Source of the DNA: Paenibacillus sp. HB172176
GTDB lineage: Bacteria; Bacillota; Bacilli; Paenibacillales; Paenibacillaceae
Length of the DNA: 64,000 nt
NCBI RefSeq assembly: GCF_011947265.1
Contig: NZ_JAATHD010000004.1
Span: forward strand, 124,001-188,000
Reading direction: 5' to 3'
The first letter of the stretch is position 1. Each line of letters opens with the position of its first letter. Shown here piece by piece: positions 52,401-60,637 of this stretch. The position numbers were made by a program, and so were the translations under genes. The notes under the pieces were generated by a model. It had not been told where the DNA came from. It saw nothing but the letters and a program-made list of their open reading frames with translations, and did no database searches.

Positions 52401-53261
52401 GAGAGCGCGGCATTGTCCGGAGGCGCTTCGACGAATCAGAATCATGAGTTCTATTCGGGCCATGCGTTCGTCGACGGCATAGCCACCTCGGGCGCCCAGG
52501 TCAGCTTCCAGGTCGAGGTTCCTTCCTCCGGTAGCTATCAGCTTGCTTTGCGCTACGCGAACGGATCGGGGGGCACGAAGACGATGAGCACTTACGTCAA
52601 CGGTGTCGATGTGGCGCAGGCGAGCTTGACCAGTCCGGGAACGAGCTGGGATGTATGGCAGGATCATGTGCAGACGGTCTCCTTGAACGCAGGCATGAAC
52701 ACGATTGCGTACAGATACGATGTGGCCGATACAGGAGGCATTAATCTGGATCGGATACTTGTCTCATCCGGAGCTGCGGGAACGCCTCAGTCGGAGCTGA
52801 ACCTGCTCGATAACGGCGATTTCGAGCGGAATACGGCTATGGGAAGCAATTGGACGGAATGGCATCCAGGCGGTCAGGCGCTGGCTTACGGCATCGACAG
52901 CGGATCGGGCTCGAACCCGCCCGCTTCGCCTTGGACGGGCGACTATCGCGCCTACTTCTACTCGGCTAGCGCTTATCAGCAGAGCATTCACCAGACGATT
53001 AACGTGCCGGTGAACAATCATGATTATACGCTGGAGGCATGGGTGCGAATGGATTACGCGACGCCGACGACGGCCAGAGCGGAAATCGCGAGCTACGGCG
53101 GCACCGTCATCTACGAGAGCATTCCAGGCGGAGGGCAGTGGCAGTATATCCGCGTTGATAACATCAATGTCACAAGCGGCCAGATCGACATCGGCTTCTA
53201 CGTCGATTCGCCCGGCGGTACGGTGGTTCATATCGACGATGTGCGAGTAACGATGGAATAG
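49410..53261 (+). CDS. Secreted GH31 6-alpha-glucosyltransferase with CBM35 and CBM61 modules
   Basis: This 1283-residue exoenzyme has a signal peptide (cleavage after AEA38) and an N-terminal beta domain. In the GH31 barrel the predicted nucleophile is Asp435 (GWWNDETD) and the acid/base Asp497 (SLWSGDIGG). Beta domains follow, then two CBM35 modules (about 854-985 and 993-1120) and a C-terminal CBM61-like module (about 1130-1283, NLLDNGDFERNTAMGSNW onward). The architecture is that of the Paenibacillus 6-alpha-glucosyltransferase, which builds alpha-1,6-linked glucosyl chains from maltooligosaccharides. It lies 37 nt behind the CITase gene and would supply that enzyme's substrate from starch. 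Confidence 0.88.
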   Translation: MTYGSGSFKAWRKSLSACMAAVLLAALFSFAPAQKAEAYVSALGNVTGASVSGDTLTLTVDNGAEPNDDKLIFDVLRSDIVKVSYRPNDVSPSPDTPMIDPDKTWSAVGATIDTTGDPITITTSDIKVEIAKNPARVTIKKADGTTLLWEPSGGGVFYDGVRFQHATSHNVYGIRSYNANESASDIIRNSSTHPAHAGNQGDSGGPFIWSTAGYGILVDSDGGYPYTDTTGKLEFYYGGTPTEGRRYTKTDVEYYAIVGDPEEIMDGFSAITGKSPMMPKWSLGFMNFEWDTNQTEMTDMVETYRAKNIPLDAYGLDYDWKKYGETGYGEFAWNSTNFPDANSGTLKADMDSEGVKMIGITKPRIVTEDSGGTRTSQYYDADAGGYWYPGHSEYSDYFIPVLVRSIDPYNASMRSWFWDHSEDAFDKGIVGWWNDETDKIASGAAQWWFGNFTTTHLSQALYEGQRDYTNDEQRVWQTVRTYYPGAQRYATSLWSGDIGGQFYMGEKVGWASGMKEQRAVMLSSINNGQPKWGMDTGGFNPNDSNPSPELYARWMQFAALTPVFRVHGNLYQQRQPWFYGNTAEEAATAAIQLRYSLIPYMYAYEREAYETGNGLVRPLIFDYPSDANVKNDVDAWMFGDWLLAAPVVDEGQTVKDIYLPAGTWIDYFKGTEYTGGQTIHYAVNAETWSDIPLFVKKGAIIPSQEVQDYVGQSPVTDVDVDVFPDTASTSFTYYDDDGASYDYESGDYFKQEITAQDNGGSGIHVGVAAKTGTYTPDVEHYMLKIHGEAGTAATLNGSAMTSYADLAALQAAAGEGWTTGKDVYGEVTYVKVAAASGSSKSVVVSGSGSPAATGSKLEAEEASLSGETAAAQASVNTNHSGYSGSGFVDGLDNAGAAATFYADVAVGGDYDVALRYANATGSAKSLSIFVNGERVNQTSLATLANWDTWSTQSETLPLEAGRNAISYRYYDEGGDTGNVNLDYITVPFAPTVAKYEAESAALSGGASTNQNHEFYSGHAFVDGIATSGAQVSFQVEVPSSGSYQLALRYANGSGGTKTMSTYVNGVDVAQASLTSPGTSWDVWQDHVQTVSLNAGMNTIAYRYDVADTGGINLDRILVSSGAAGTPQSELNLLDNGDFERNTAMGSNWTEWHPGGQALAYGIDSGSGSNPPASPWTGDYRAYFYSASAYQQSIHQTINVPVNNHDYTLEAWVRMDYATPTTARAEIASYGGTVIYESIPGGGQWQYIRVDNINVTSGQIDIGFYVDSPGGTVVHIDDVRVTME

Positions 53262-53273
53262 CGGCTTGATTCG

Positions 53274-53312
53274 GAACGAGCAGCCTTCTCTTGGTGAGGG
53301 GGCTGCTCGTTC
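53274..53312 (+). terminator. Rho-independent-type terminator after GH31 gene
   Basis: GAACGAGCAGCC and GGCTGCTCGTTC form a perfect 12-bp stem. The loop region TTCTCTTGGTGAGG repeats the motif seen in the terminator at 44077. The U-tract is short (TAT). Confidence 0.75.
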
Positions 53313-53477
53313 TATGCTGCACGCCACAATTGATGGATATCTGCATCATAAGGCTTGCCATTCATCAAGTCCTGTGTGAAAATCGATATAAATCGAACCC
53401 TGGCAAGCGTTCTGATGGTGAACAATCCGCCTCGGCCTGCCGAGAGTCTATTCATTTTTAGGAGGATTAATTGCAGA

Positions 53478-54443
53478 ATGGGTTATTTGCAGCGTGCAAC
53501 AGAGGAATTATATCAATATATGCCCGAGCTTACGAAGAAGGATGATTTCGATGCGTTTTGGCAAGAGACGATAGGGGAAGCGAAGGAAGTGCCCTTGGCC
53601 CCAAAACGGATAAAGCTCGACTACCCGATCGGCAGCGTGGAGGTTTACGAGATTCAATATAACGGGATGGATGAAACGACGATTCATGGCTGGATGATCG
53701 TACCGGCGTTCATGCGCAAGGAGCAATACCCATGTCTGATTCATTATCACGGATTTAGCGGAAACCGGGGGGAGCCTTCGGCATTTATGAATTGGGCGAT
53801 GATGGGCTTTGTTGTCCTGACCGTCGACTGTCGCGACCAGGGAGGGCGCACAGGCAACCAGGCCTCGTATTCAAGCGGCTTCTCGCTTAACGTAGCCAGC
53901 AAGGGGATTCATAATAAATATGAGTACTATTACCGCTATGCCTATATGGATTGCTTGAAGGCAATCGATTTCGCTTGCGCGCAGGCGGAGGTGGACGCTT
54001 CGCGCATCGTGGTTGAAGGAGGCAGCCAAGGGGGAGGCCTTGCCATGGCGGTGGCGGCGCTGGATGACCGGCCGGCGCTTGCGATGGTCGATGTGCCGAG
54101 CAACAGCAATTTGACCCAGCGCGTCGAGGGGCTGCACGGCGCCTTCGCAAGCGTTGCCGAATATGTGAAGCGGCGTCCCGAGGAGCTCGAGCTCGCCATC
54201 GATAACTTGACGTACTTCGACACGATGAATATGGCCGACCGCATCACGTGCAGGGTGCTTGCCTCGGTAGCGTTAAAAGACGAAACCTGCCCGCCGCTGA
54301 TGTATTTTGCTACCTATAACCGGCTTGCTTGCGATAAGGATATCGTCGTCTACCCGTTTAACGGACATGAGGGCGGGGGCGCAAGGCAGACGGAGGAAAA
54401 GCTTTCCTACGTCAAGCAATGGTTCAAGGAGTGGTTCGAATGA
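53478..54443 (+). CDS. Carbohydrate esterase family 7 acetyl esterase
   Basis: This 321-residue alpha/beta hydrolase matches acetyl xylan esterase / cephalosporin C deacetylase enzymes (CE7). The nucleophile is Ser183 in GGSQGGG; the other predicted triad members are Asp268 (LKDETCPP) and His297 (NGHEGG). The family's RGQ motif appears as Arg119-Asp120-Gln121. No signal peptide, so it deacetylates imported oligosaccharides in the cytoplasm. AGGAGG lies 12 nt before ATG 53478. Its TGA overlaps the ATG of the sulfatase gene (ATGA), showing translational coupling and a joint role. Confidence 0.9.
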   Translation: MGYLQRATEELYQYMPELTKKDDFDAFWQETIGEAKEVPLAPKRIKLDYPIGSVEVYEIQYNGMDETTIHGWMIVPAFMRKEQYPCLIHYHGFSGNRGEPSAFMNWAMMGFVVLTVDCRDQGGRTGNQASYSSGFSLNVASKGIHNKYEYYYRYAYMDCLKAIDFACAQAEVDASRIVVEGGSQGGGLAMAVAALDDRPALAMVDVPSNSNLTQRVEGLHGAFASVAEYVKRRPEELELAIDNLTYFDTMNMADRITCRVLASVALKDETCPPLMYFATYNRLACDKDIVVYPFNGHEGGGARQTEEKLSYVKQWFKEWFE

Positions 54444-55936
54444 GTGGCAACCCGCAAAAGCAAAAACCGAATATCCTCATCTTCATGAGCGATCAGCAAA
54501 GAGGGGATACGATTCCGCCCTACGGCAAAGCCAAGACCCCGAATCTTGACCGCTTCTGCCGGGAAGGCTTGACCTTCTCCAATGCGCACACGATCTCCCC
54601 CCATTGCTGCCCTTCGAGGGCGACGTTCTTCTCCGGTCTCTACCCGTCGCAGCATGGCGTATGGAATAACGTGGATGTCGGCAATACCCTGTCTCGGGGC
54701 TTGTACGAGGGCGTTCGCCTGTGGAGCGAGGATTTCCGGGATGACGGCTACGCGATGAGCTATCATGGCAAATGGCATGTCAGCGGTTTGGAGGGACCCG
54801 AGCATCGGGGGTTTAACGAAGCAGCTTCACCCGCCGCCGGCTATCGTCATTCTCGTCCTCATACCAGGGAATGGGCACAATATGAGAGCATGAATGCTGG
54901 ATCCGGAATAGACGAGCAGGGCGAACGACAGGAAGGCCAGATTATGCGAAAAGGCTATGAAACGTACGCGCATTACGGCGTGCACGAGGATCCGTTCAAC
55001 GATCGCGCGACAGTCGAAGAGGCGATCGCCTCGCTGCGAAAGCTGGGTTCCCATTCATCCGGCAGCCCCTGGTGCCTCTATGTCGGTACGCTTGGCCCGC
55101 ATGATCCTTATTTCGTCCCGCAGCGCTATCTGGATAAGTATGCTATAGATGATATCGAGCTGCCGCCAAGCTTCAACGATCGCATGAAGGACAAGCCCGG
55201 TCTGTACCGCAAAACGCGCGATCGCTTCGACCAGCTTACCGAACGCGAGCATAAGGAAGCGATCCGCCATTATCTTGCGTTCTGCACCTATGAAGACGAT
55301 TTGTTCGGACAGGTGCTGGTGGAGCTCGAACAGTCAGGCGAAGCGGAGAACACGCTCGTCTTGTATATTTCCGACCATGGCGATTATATGGCGGAGCATG
55401 GCTTATGGTGCAAAGGCCTGCCTTGCTTCCGCGGCGCCTATCACATCCCGGCCGTCATCCGCTGGCCTGCCGAATTGAAAAATCCGGGAAGGATTGTCGA
55501 TGCATTCATCAACCTGGCCGACTTTGCCCCTACCTTCATGGAGGCGGCCTCCATACAGACGGAACGCGAGTTCGCGGGAAGAAGCTTAATGCCGTTTATC
55601 CGGGACGGTCGGCCGGAAGCCTGGCGAGAGGCAGTGTTCACGCAATCCAACGGCAACGAGCTATACGGCATTCAACGCTCGATCATGACGAAGGAATGGA
55701 AATTCGTCTATAACGGCTTCGATTACGAGGAGCTCTACGACCTGCGGGAAGATCCGCATGAGACGCGCAATCTATTCGGGCAAGAGGAATACGAGCCCGT
55801 CGTGCGGTTGCTTTCCGAGCAGCTCTGGGCCTTTGCCAGAACAGTTGACGATGTGTGCATTAATCCTTACGTGATGGTTGCGTTGGCGCCATACGGCCCG
55901 GGATCGGCGTTCCGTTCACGGGCGACGAATCCATAA
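54440..55936 (+). CDS. Sulfatase, formylglycine type (first)
   Basis: This 498-residue alkaline-phosphatase-superfamily sulfatase has the metal-binding start NILIFMSDQQRGDT and the formylglycine signature Cys56-Cys-Pro-Ser-Arg60 followed by ATFFSGLYPSQHG. A second metal site is in YISDHGDYMAEHGLW. It removes sulfate esters from a sugar. Without a signal peptide it acts inside the cell. It is translationally coupled to the CE7 esterase by a 4-bp ATGA overlap. A formylglycine-generating enzyme must modify Cys56 and is not in this window. Confidence 0.9.
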   Translation: MSGNPQKQKPNILIFMSDQQRGDTIPPYGKAKTPNLDRFCREGLTFSNAHTISPHCCPSRATFFSGLYPSQHGVWNNVDVGNTLSRGLYEGVRLWSEDFRDDGYAMSYHGKWHVSGLEGPEHRGFNEAASPAAGYRHSRPHTREWAQYESMNAGSGIDEQGERQEGQIMRKGYETYAHYGVHEDPFNDRATVEEAIASLRKLGSHSSGSPWCLYVGTLGPHDPYFVPQRYLDKYAIDDIELPPSFNDRMKDKPGLYRKTRDRFDQLTEREHKEAIRHYLAFCTYEDDLFGQVLVELEQSGEAENTLVLYISDHGDYMAEHGLWCKGLPCFRGAYHIPAVIRWPAELKNPGRIVDAFINLADFAPTFMEAASIQTEREFAGRSLMPFIRDGRPEAWREAVFTQSNGNELYGIQRSIMTKEWKFVYNGFDYEELYDLREDPHETRNLFGQEEYEPVVRLLSEQLWAFARTVDDVCINPYVMVALAPYGPGSAFRSRATNP

Positions 55937-55954
55937 GCTTTATTCGCTACACAT

Positions 55955-55983
55955 CAGGAGATCGCCCGCGGTCTCCTGTTTTT
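55955..55983 (+). terminator. Rho-independent terminator after first sulfatase
   Basis: CAGGAGA and TCTCCTG arms with a GC-rich 10-nt loop are followed by TTTTT. Confidence 0.8.
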
Positions 55984-56050
55984 GATGATGATGATCCTTA
56001 AATGATGATCGCCCATTCAGAAATTGATGATAGCCTGCCATATTCCATGA

Positions 56051-56080
56051 TTTACACGGTTAAACTCCCTCTTTTAGAAT
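56051..56080 (+). promoter_or_regulatory. Candidate promoter of the heparinase-like gene
   Basis: TTTACA (56051-56056) and TAGAAT (56075-56080) are separated by 18 bp, 50 bp upstream of the start codon. Confidence 0.45.
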
Positions 56081-56129
56081 GAATCTGGACGTAACGGTCC
56101 AAGATCAATCCAAATGAAGGAGGAGAAAA

Positions 56130-59100
56130 ATGAAAGCGAAATCATTTAACCGAATGACCAGAATCCTGGCAAAGGGGATGTTGTCTGTACTTGTGTTGCA
56201 AGTCTGTGTGTTTGGGCTGCAATCCTTCCTCGTTGCGCCAAGCGCGGCGGCAAGCTCGGGCAGCGAGAACCTGTTGCAGAACGGCGGTTTCGAGCAAGGC
56301 ACTGTCGGATGGATTCCATGGGGGCAGGCTGCCGAGATAACCGTGGACGAGTCTGTATATAAGGAAGGGAGCGCAGCGCTGAAGGTTGTGTTGTCGGACA
56401 AGACGGCAGGGAGCATTCAGAATGTAAATGTACAAGGCGGTACAATGTACAGTCTCAAGTTTTGGCTGAAAATGGAGCCATTGAATGAAAACGCGACATT
56501 CTATGTGCGTGCGACATACGTTAGCAGCGATGGCAGCAAGGAAACGGTCCAGATACCTGGAACAAGTCTTACAGGAACAGGGGATTGGCGATTTATAGAA
56601 TCGCATTTCCAAGTGCCGGAGGATGTAATTCGCATAAATCTGAACCCTTATTTCTCAGCGAAGGGCACATACTGGCTGGATGATATGTCCTTGTCCGAGT
56701 ATATTCCCGTTACAAGCATCTCGCTGAATCCTGAAACGCTTTCTCTGGATATAGGTGAAGCGGCTGCTATTCAAGCCATTATCGCTCCAGGAAATGCCAC
56801 CGATCAGGCGATAACCTGGACGACTTCCAATTCTGAAGTGGCAACGGTCGTTGACGGCACAGTGACCGGGCTGCAACAGGGGATTGCCATCATTACGGCT
56901 GCTTCAGACGAATTCAGCGCAAGCTGCCTCGTTAAGGTAGACGTGTCTTACGAGTTGGAGCAAGCGAGCCCTGAAGTCGTTACAGATGAGGACATTGCCG
57001 TTCAAGGAGCGCTGGAGCCGTATAGCGACGGAGGAGCTCCGTTGCGTTATGAAATGCTTGCAGGGCCCGAAAGGGGACAAACGGAATTGAACGGGGATGG
57101 GACATGGGAATACCGTCCCGACAGCAATAGCTACGGAACGGATTCTTTCACGGCTGCTTATTGGGATCAGAATGGAGGCTTCGGCACCGTACAAGTCCAA
57201 CTTGTGATTCAATCTGTCAACGATGCGCCTGTAGTAGAGAACGAGCAGTTCTTGTTGACCGAATATGAAAATGTCAGCGGACAGATTCAGGCAGAGGATA
57301 TCGAGGGGGACGAGCTATTCTATGCTATCGGACAATCGCCCGAACACGGCGAGCTGACCTTGCTGCAAGATGGACAATGGACTTTCGTTTCTGACGGCTA
57401 TGTAGGGAAAGTTGAATTCCAAATCGACGTATCCGATTCGCAAGGCGGCCATTCGCCGGCTGTTATCCAGCTGTTTACCGGCCCAGCGGGAGATACGGTG
57501 ATGGCGGATCTGCGCCAGCAGCATCCCGTTGGCGAGCATCCACGCCTTTTGGCTACAAGCGATGATTTCGACGCGGTCAGCCAAAGAATGCTTACAGACA
57601 CGACATTCCAACAATGGTATGCAGAGGTCGAGCAAGAAGCCGACGATATGCTGCAGGATCCTTTGCCGGTCTATGATACCTCGCAGGATCACGGAAGCGG
57701 CAACTTCCTCAACAGCATCAGCAGAACCGAATTGGATCGCATGCTGCACTGGGGCTTCATGTACCAAATGACCGGCGATACGGCTTACGTCGACAGAGCA
57801 TGGCAGGATCTTCAGGCAACCAACGCTTTCGTCGATTGGAGCCCGGCTCAATTTCTTGCCACGGCTGAATTGTCCTTCGCCTACGCGATTGCGTATGACT
57901 GGTTCTATGATGCATGGACCGAGCAGCAGAGAGAGTCTCTGTACACGGCGATATCGGATAAAGCGTTCGATCCTGCGTTGAAGGTATATCTGGAGGAGCC
58001 TGCCACTGGGATAGAGCGAGGCTGGTTCACTTCATCGACCAACAAGAATGCGGTGGTCAACAGCGCACTAGCCATGTCTGCGCTCGCGATTGCCGATGAA
58101 GCGCCTGTCCAATCGAAGGAGATTCTTGAGGAGGCTCTGCAATCGGTACAGGAGCATCTGGATCATTATGCGCCGGATGGAGCCTCGGAAGAAGGACCGA
58201 TGTATTGGAATTATGCGATGCAGTACCTGGTGGATCTGCTGTCTTCCATGGACGCCTCCCTTGGAACCGACTATGGGTTCTCCGACAAGGAAGGAATGGC
58301 GGAATCCAGTTATTACCCGCTCTATATGACATCGCCGACAGGAAGCCGCTTCAATTACAGTGATGCGGATTCATCCGGCATGTTTAATGACGAGAATTTC
58401 TGGATGGCCAATCGTTACAATGTGCCCGAGCTGGGCGGCTTTACGCTGCAGAGTCCGAGGATTGGCGTGAAACGCTTGCTATGGGCGCAGCCCGAGAATT
58501 ATCAGACGCCCGCGGAAACTGGAACGGCATTAGACAAGTTGTTCACGGGAAGGGAAGAAGTCGCGTCGATGCGAAACGCATGGGGCAATGACGAGGCTCT
58601 GTATGTCGGAGTCAAGGGCGGGGACAACCAATCCAGCCACGGCGACCTGGATATCGGATCGTTCGTGCTGGATGCGCTCGGCGTCAGATGGGCGATGGAG
58701 CTCGGCGTGCAAGCCTATGGCTCAACCGATTTGTGGAGCTTCGATGAAGATGCGGCAAGGTGGACCTATTACAAGAAGCGGGCGGAGGGGAACAACACGA
58801 TTGTGATCAATCCCGACTCGGGCCCCGATCAGAACCCTTATGCGGTTTCGAGCGTCACGCAATTCGTCTATGGATCCCAAGAAGCGTTTGCGATTGTCGA
58901 TCTTACGCCTGCCTATGAAGATCAGGTCGTATCGGCTCGGAGAGGGGTAGCGCTGAAGGATCATCGGAGCAGCGTTCTTATGCAGGATGAACTGGAAACG
59001 AAGAAAGCATCTGATATATGGTGGTTCATGCATACTGCTGCATCTCAAGTTGAGATAGGACAAGATGGCAGAACGGCTGTTCTGAAGCAAGGAAACAAGC

Positions 59101-60620
59101 GGCTGCAAGTAAGCATTCAGTCTCCGGCGAATGCCGAGTTCAGCCTCATGGATGCCGTTCCGCTGCCAAGCTCGCCGAATCCGGCGGAGAATGACAGCAC
59201 GACGGGCATCCGCAAGCTGGCCATTCATCTGGAAAATGCCGTTAATCCGACCATTGCGGTGTCGTTTACGCCTTATCTGGCCGGCTACGCGCCCGATAGC
59301 CAGAATGAGACGGTCTTGCCGCTGGAGGATTGGACGATATCGGAGCGGCAAGCCGCCCCCTTGGAATCGATTCTGGTAAATGGGGGGACGCTTCCGAATT
59401 TTTCGCCGAATCAACGCTTCTATGAAGAGACGCTTCCAATAGACGAGGACAATCCGCCGATCGTCGCCGCCGTCCCTCAGTCATCAGGCGATCAGGTTGT
59501 GATCGAGCAGGCGGAAGGCTTGCCGGGAACCGCAGTCATTACGGTCATTCCAGCAGATACAGACAAGGATGAAGCGGTCTATTACGTTTCCTTCAAGCGT
59601 GAAATTCAAATCGGAGTGCCCGCGTCGGCTACCAAGTGGGACGTCCTGCAAGCAAGCGCCAGCGATGCGCAATACGCGGAAGGCAATATTCCGGAGAATG
59701 CCGTCGATGGCAATATGTCAACCCGTTGGTCCGCAAGCGGCAGCGGCCAATGGCTTCAGCTTGATCTCGGGCAGGAGCGCTTGGTCAATGCCGTCAGCGC
59801 AGCCTGGCTGAGCGGAAATGCGCGAAAAACATGGTTTGATATCCAGGTTTCTCAAGACGCGGAAACTTGGCAGACGGTTTACGAGGGCGAGAGCAGCGGT
59901 ATTTCCGCTGATTCCGAACTATATACGTTCAATGCTGTTTCTGCCAGATATATCCGTATCGTGGGCTATGGGAATAGCGTGAACACCTGGAACAGCATTA
60001 ATGAAGCGGGCGTTTATTGGCAAGAGTCAAATTCACTGGCGACGGACGCGCCAGCCAATCCGGTTCTCTCGAACGACAACGGATACGACACAGGCTTGAG
60101 AGACGGCAACTACACCATCACGATGAACCAATGGTGGGGGAATAACGGTACGACATACAAGCTATACGAGAATGGAGTCTTGATTGATACGAGGTCATTA
60201 ATCGATTATTCTCCTGCTGCTCAGACAGCTGCAACTGTCCTGACGGGCAGACACAATGGCACTTATGTATACTCTTGCGAATTAATGAATTCATACGGCA
60301 CCGCAAGCTGCGATCCTTTGACCGTTGCTGTTGTCGACGCATTGCCCGGCAATGCCATGCTCTCCAGCGATAATTGGGATGGAGACGGCAACTACAACGT
60401 GAGGATGGATATGTGGTGGGGAACGAATGCCTCTATCTTTGAGCTCTATGAGAACGGAAAGCTTCTTCAAACCATTCCTCTGGTCGAATCGACACCTGGA
60501 GCCCAATCAGCTCAGGTTACGATGACAGGCAAGCAAGCAGGCACGTATGAATATTACGGCAAGCTAATCAATGCGGCCGGCGAAACGGTAACAGCGGAAT
60601 TGGTCGTACATGTATCTTGA
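56130..60620 (+). CDS. Large secreted heparinase II/III-type polysaccharide lyase
   Basis: This 1496-residue exoprotein has a signal peptide to about residue 41, a CBM4/9-like module (45-190), a Big_2 immunoglobulin-like domain (about 192-272) and cadherin/VCBS-like repeats (to about 450). The heparinase II/III alpha-barrel and beta-sheet region spans about 467-1130 (GEHPRLLATSDDFD, RGWFTSSTNKNAVVNSAL, NQSSHGDLDIGSFVLDALG). An F5/8-type CBM32 (about 1162-1300) and two tandem modules (from about 1305 and 1403, each with LSNDN/LSSDN, MxxWWG and YKLYENG/FELYENG) complete it. It should split an acidic polysaccharide by beta-elimination outside the cell, making unsaturated ends. The exact PL family is not settled. 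Confidence 0.82.
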   Translation: MKAKSFNRMTRILAKGMLSVLVLQVCVFGLQSFLVAPSAAASSGSENLLQNGGFEQGTVGWIPWGQAAEITVDESVYKEGSAALKVVLSDKTAGSIQNVNVQGGTMYSLKFWLKMEPLNENATFYVRATYVSSDGSKETVQIPGTSLTGTGDWRFIESHFQVPEDVIRINLNPYFSAKGTYWLDDMSLSEYIPVTSISLNPETLSLDIGEAAAIQAIIAPGNATDQAITWTTSNSEVATVVDGTVTGLQQGIAIITAASDEFSASCLVKVDVSYELEQASPEVVTDEDIAVQGALEPYSDGGAPLRYEMLAGPERGQTELNGDGTWEYRPDSNSYGTDSFTAAYWDQNGGFGTVQVQLVIQSVNDAPVVENEQFLLTEYENVSGQIQAEDIEGDELFYAIGQSPEHGELTLLQDGQWTFVSDGYVGKVEFQIDVSDSQGGHSPAVIQLFTGPAGDTVMADLRQQHPVGEHPRLLATSDDFDAVSQRMLTDTTFQQWYAEVEQEADDMLQDPLPVYDTSQDHGSGNFLNSISRTELDRMLHWGFMYQMTGDTAYVDRAWQDLQATNAFVDWSPAQFLATAELSFAYAIAYDWFYDAWTEQQRESLYTAISDKAFDPALKVYLEEPATGIERGWFTSSTNKNAVVNSALAMSALAIADEAPVQSKEILEEALQSVQEHLDHYAPDGASEEGPMYWNYAMQYLVDLLSSMDASLGTDYGFSDKEGMAESSYYPLYMTSPTGSRFNYSDADSSGMFNDENFWMANRYNVPELGGFTLQSPRIGVKRLLWAQPENYQTPAETGTALDKLFTGREEVASMRNAWGNDEALYVGVKGGDNQSSHGDLDIGSFVLDALGVRWAMELGVQAYGSTDLWSFDEDAARWTYYKKRAEGNNTIVINPDSGPDQNPYAVSSVTQFVYGSQEAFAIVDLTPAYEDQVVSARRGVALKDHRSSVLMQDELETKKASDIWWFMHTAASQVEIGQDGRTAVLKQGNKRLQVSIQSPANAEFSLMDAVPLPSSPNPAENDSTTGIRKLAIHLENAVNPTIAVSFTPYLAGYAPDSQNETVLPLEDWTISERQAAPLESILVNGGTLPNFSPNQRFYEETLPIDEDNPPIVAAVPQSSGDQVVIEQAEGLPGTAVITVIPADTDKDEAVYYVSFKREIQIGVPASATKWDVLQASASDAQYAEGNIPENAVDGNMSTRWSASGSGQWLQLDLGQERLVNAVSAAWLSGNARKTWFDIQVSQDAETWQTVYEGESSGISADSELYTFNAVSARYIRIVGYGNSVNTWNSINEAGVYWQESNSLATDAPANPVLSNDNGYDTGLRDGNYTITMNQWWGNNGTTYKLYENGVLIDTRSLIDYSPAAQTAATVLTGRHNGTYVYSCELMNSYGTASCDPLTVAVVDALPGNAMLSSDNWDGDGNYNVRMDMWWGTNASIFELYENGKLLQTIPLVESTPGAQSAQVTMTGKQAGTYEYYGKLINAAGETVTAELVVHVS

Positions 60621-60637
60621 ATAGTGGAGGGTCAGCA

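Noticed and set aside
49404..52667. A 1087-codon open frame on the reverse strand
   Set aside because: It is antisense to the GH31 gene, whose catalytic motifs, signal peptide and modules are unmistakable. The reverse product is rich in Arg/Ile/Ala without any domain, typical of an antisense shadow in GC-rich codons.
53355..53477. N-terminal extension of the CE7 esterase
   Set aside because: The added residues are unrelated to CE7 and the AGGAGG site at 53460 points to ATG 53478.
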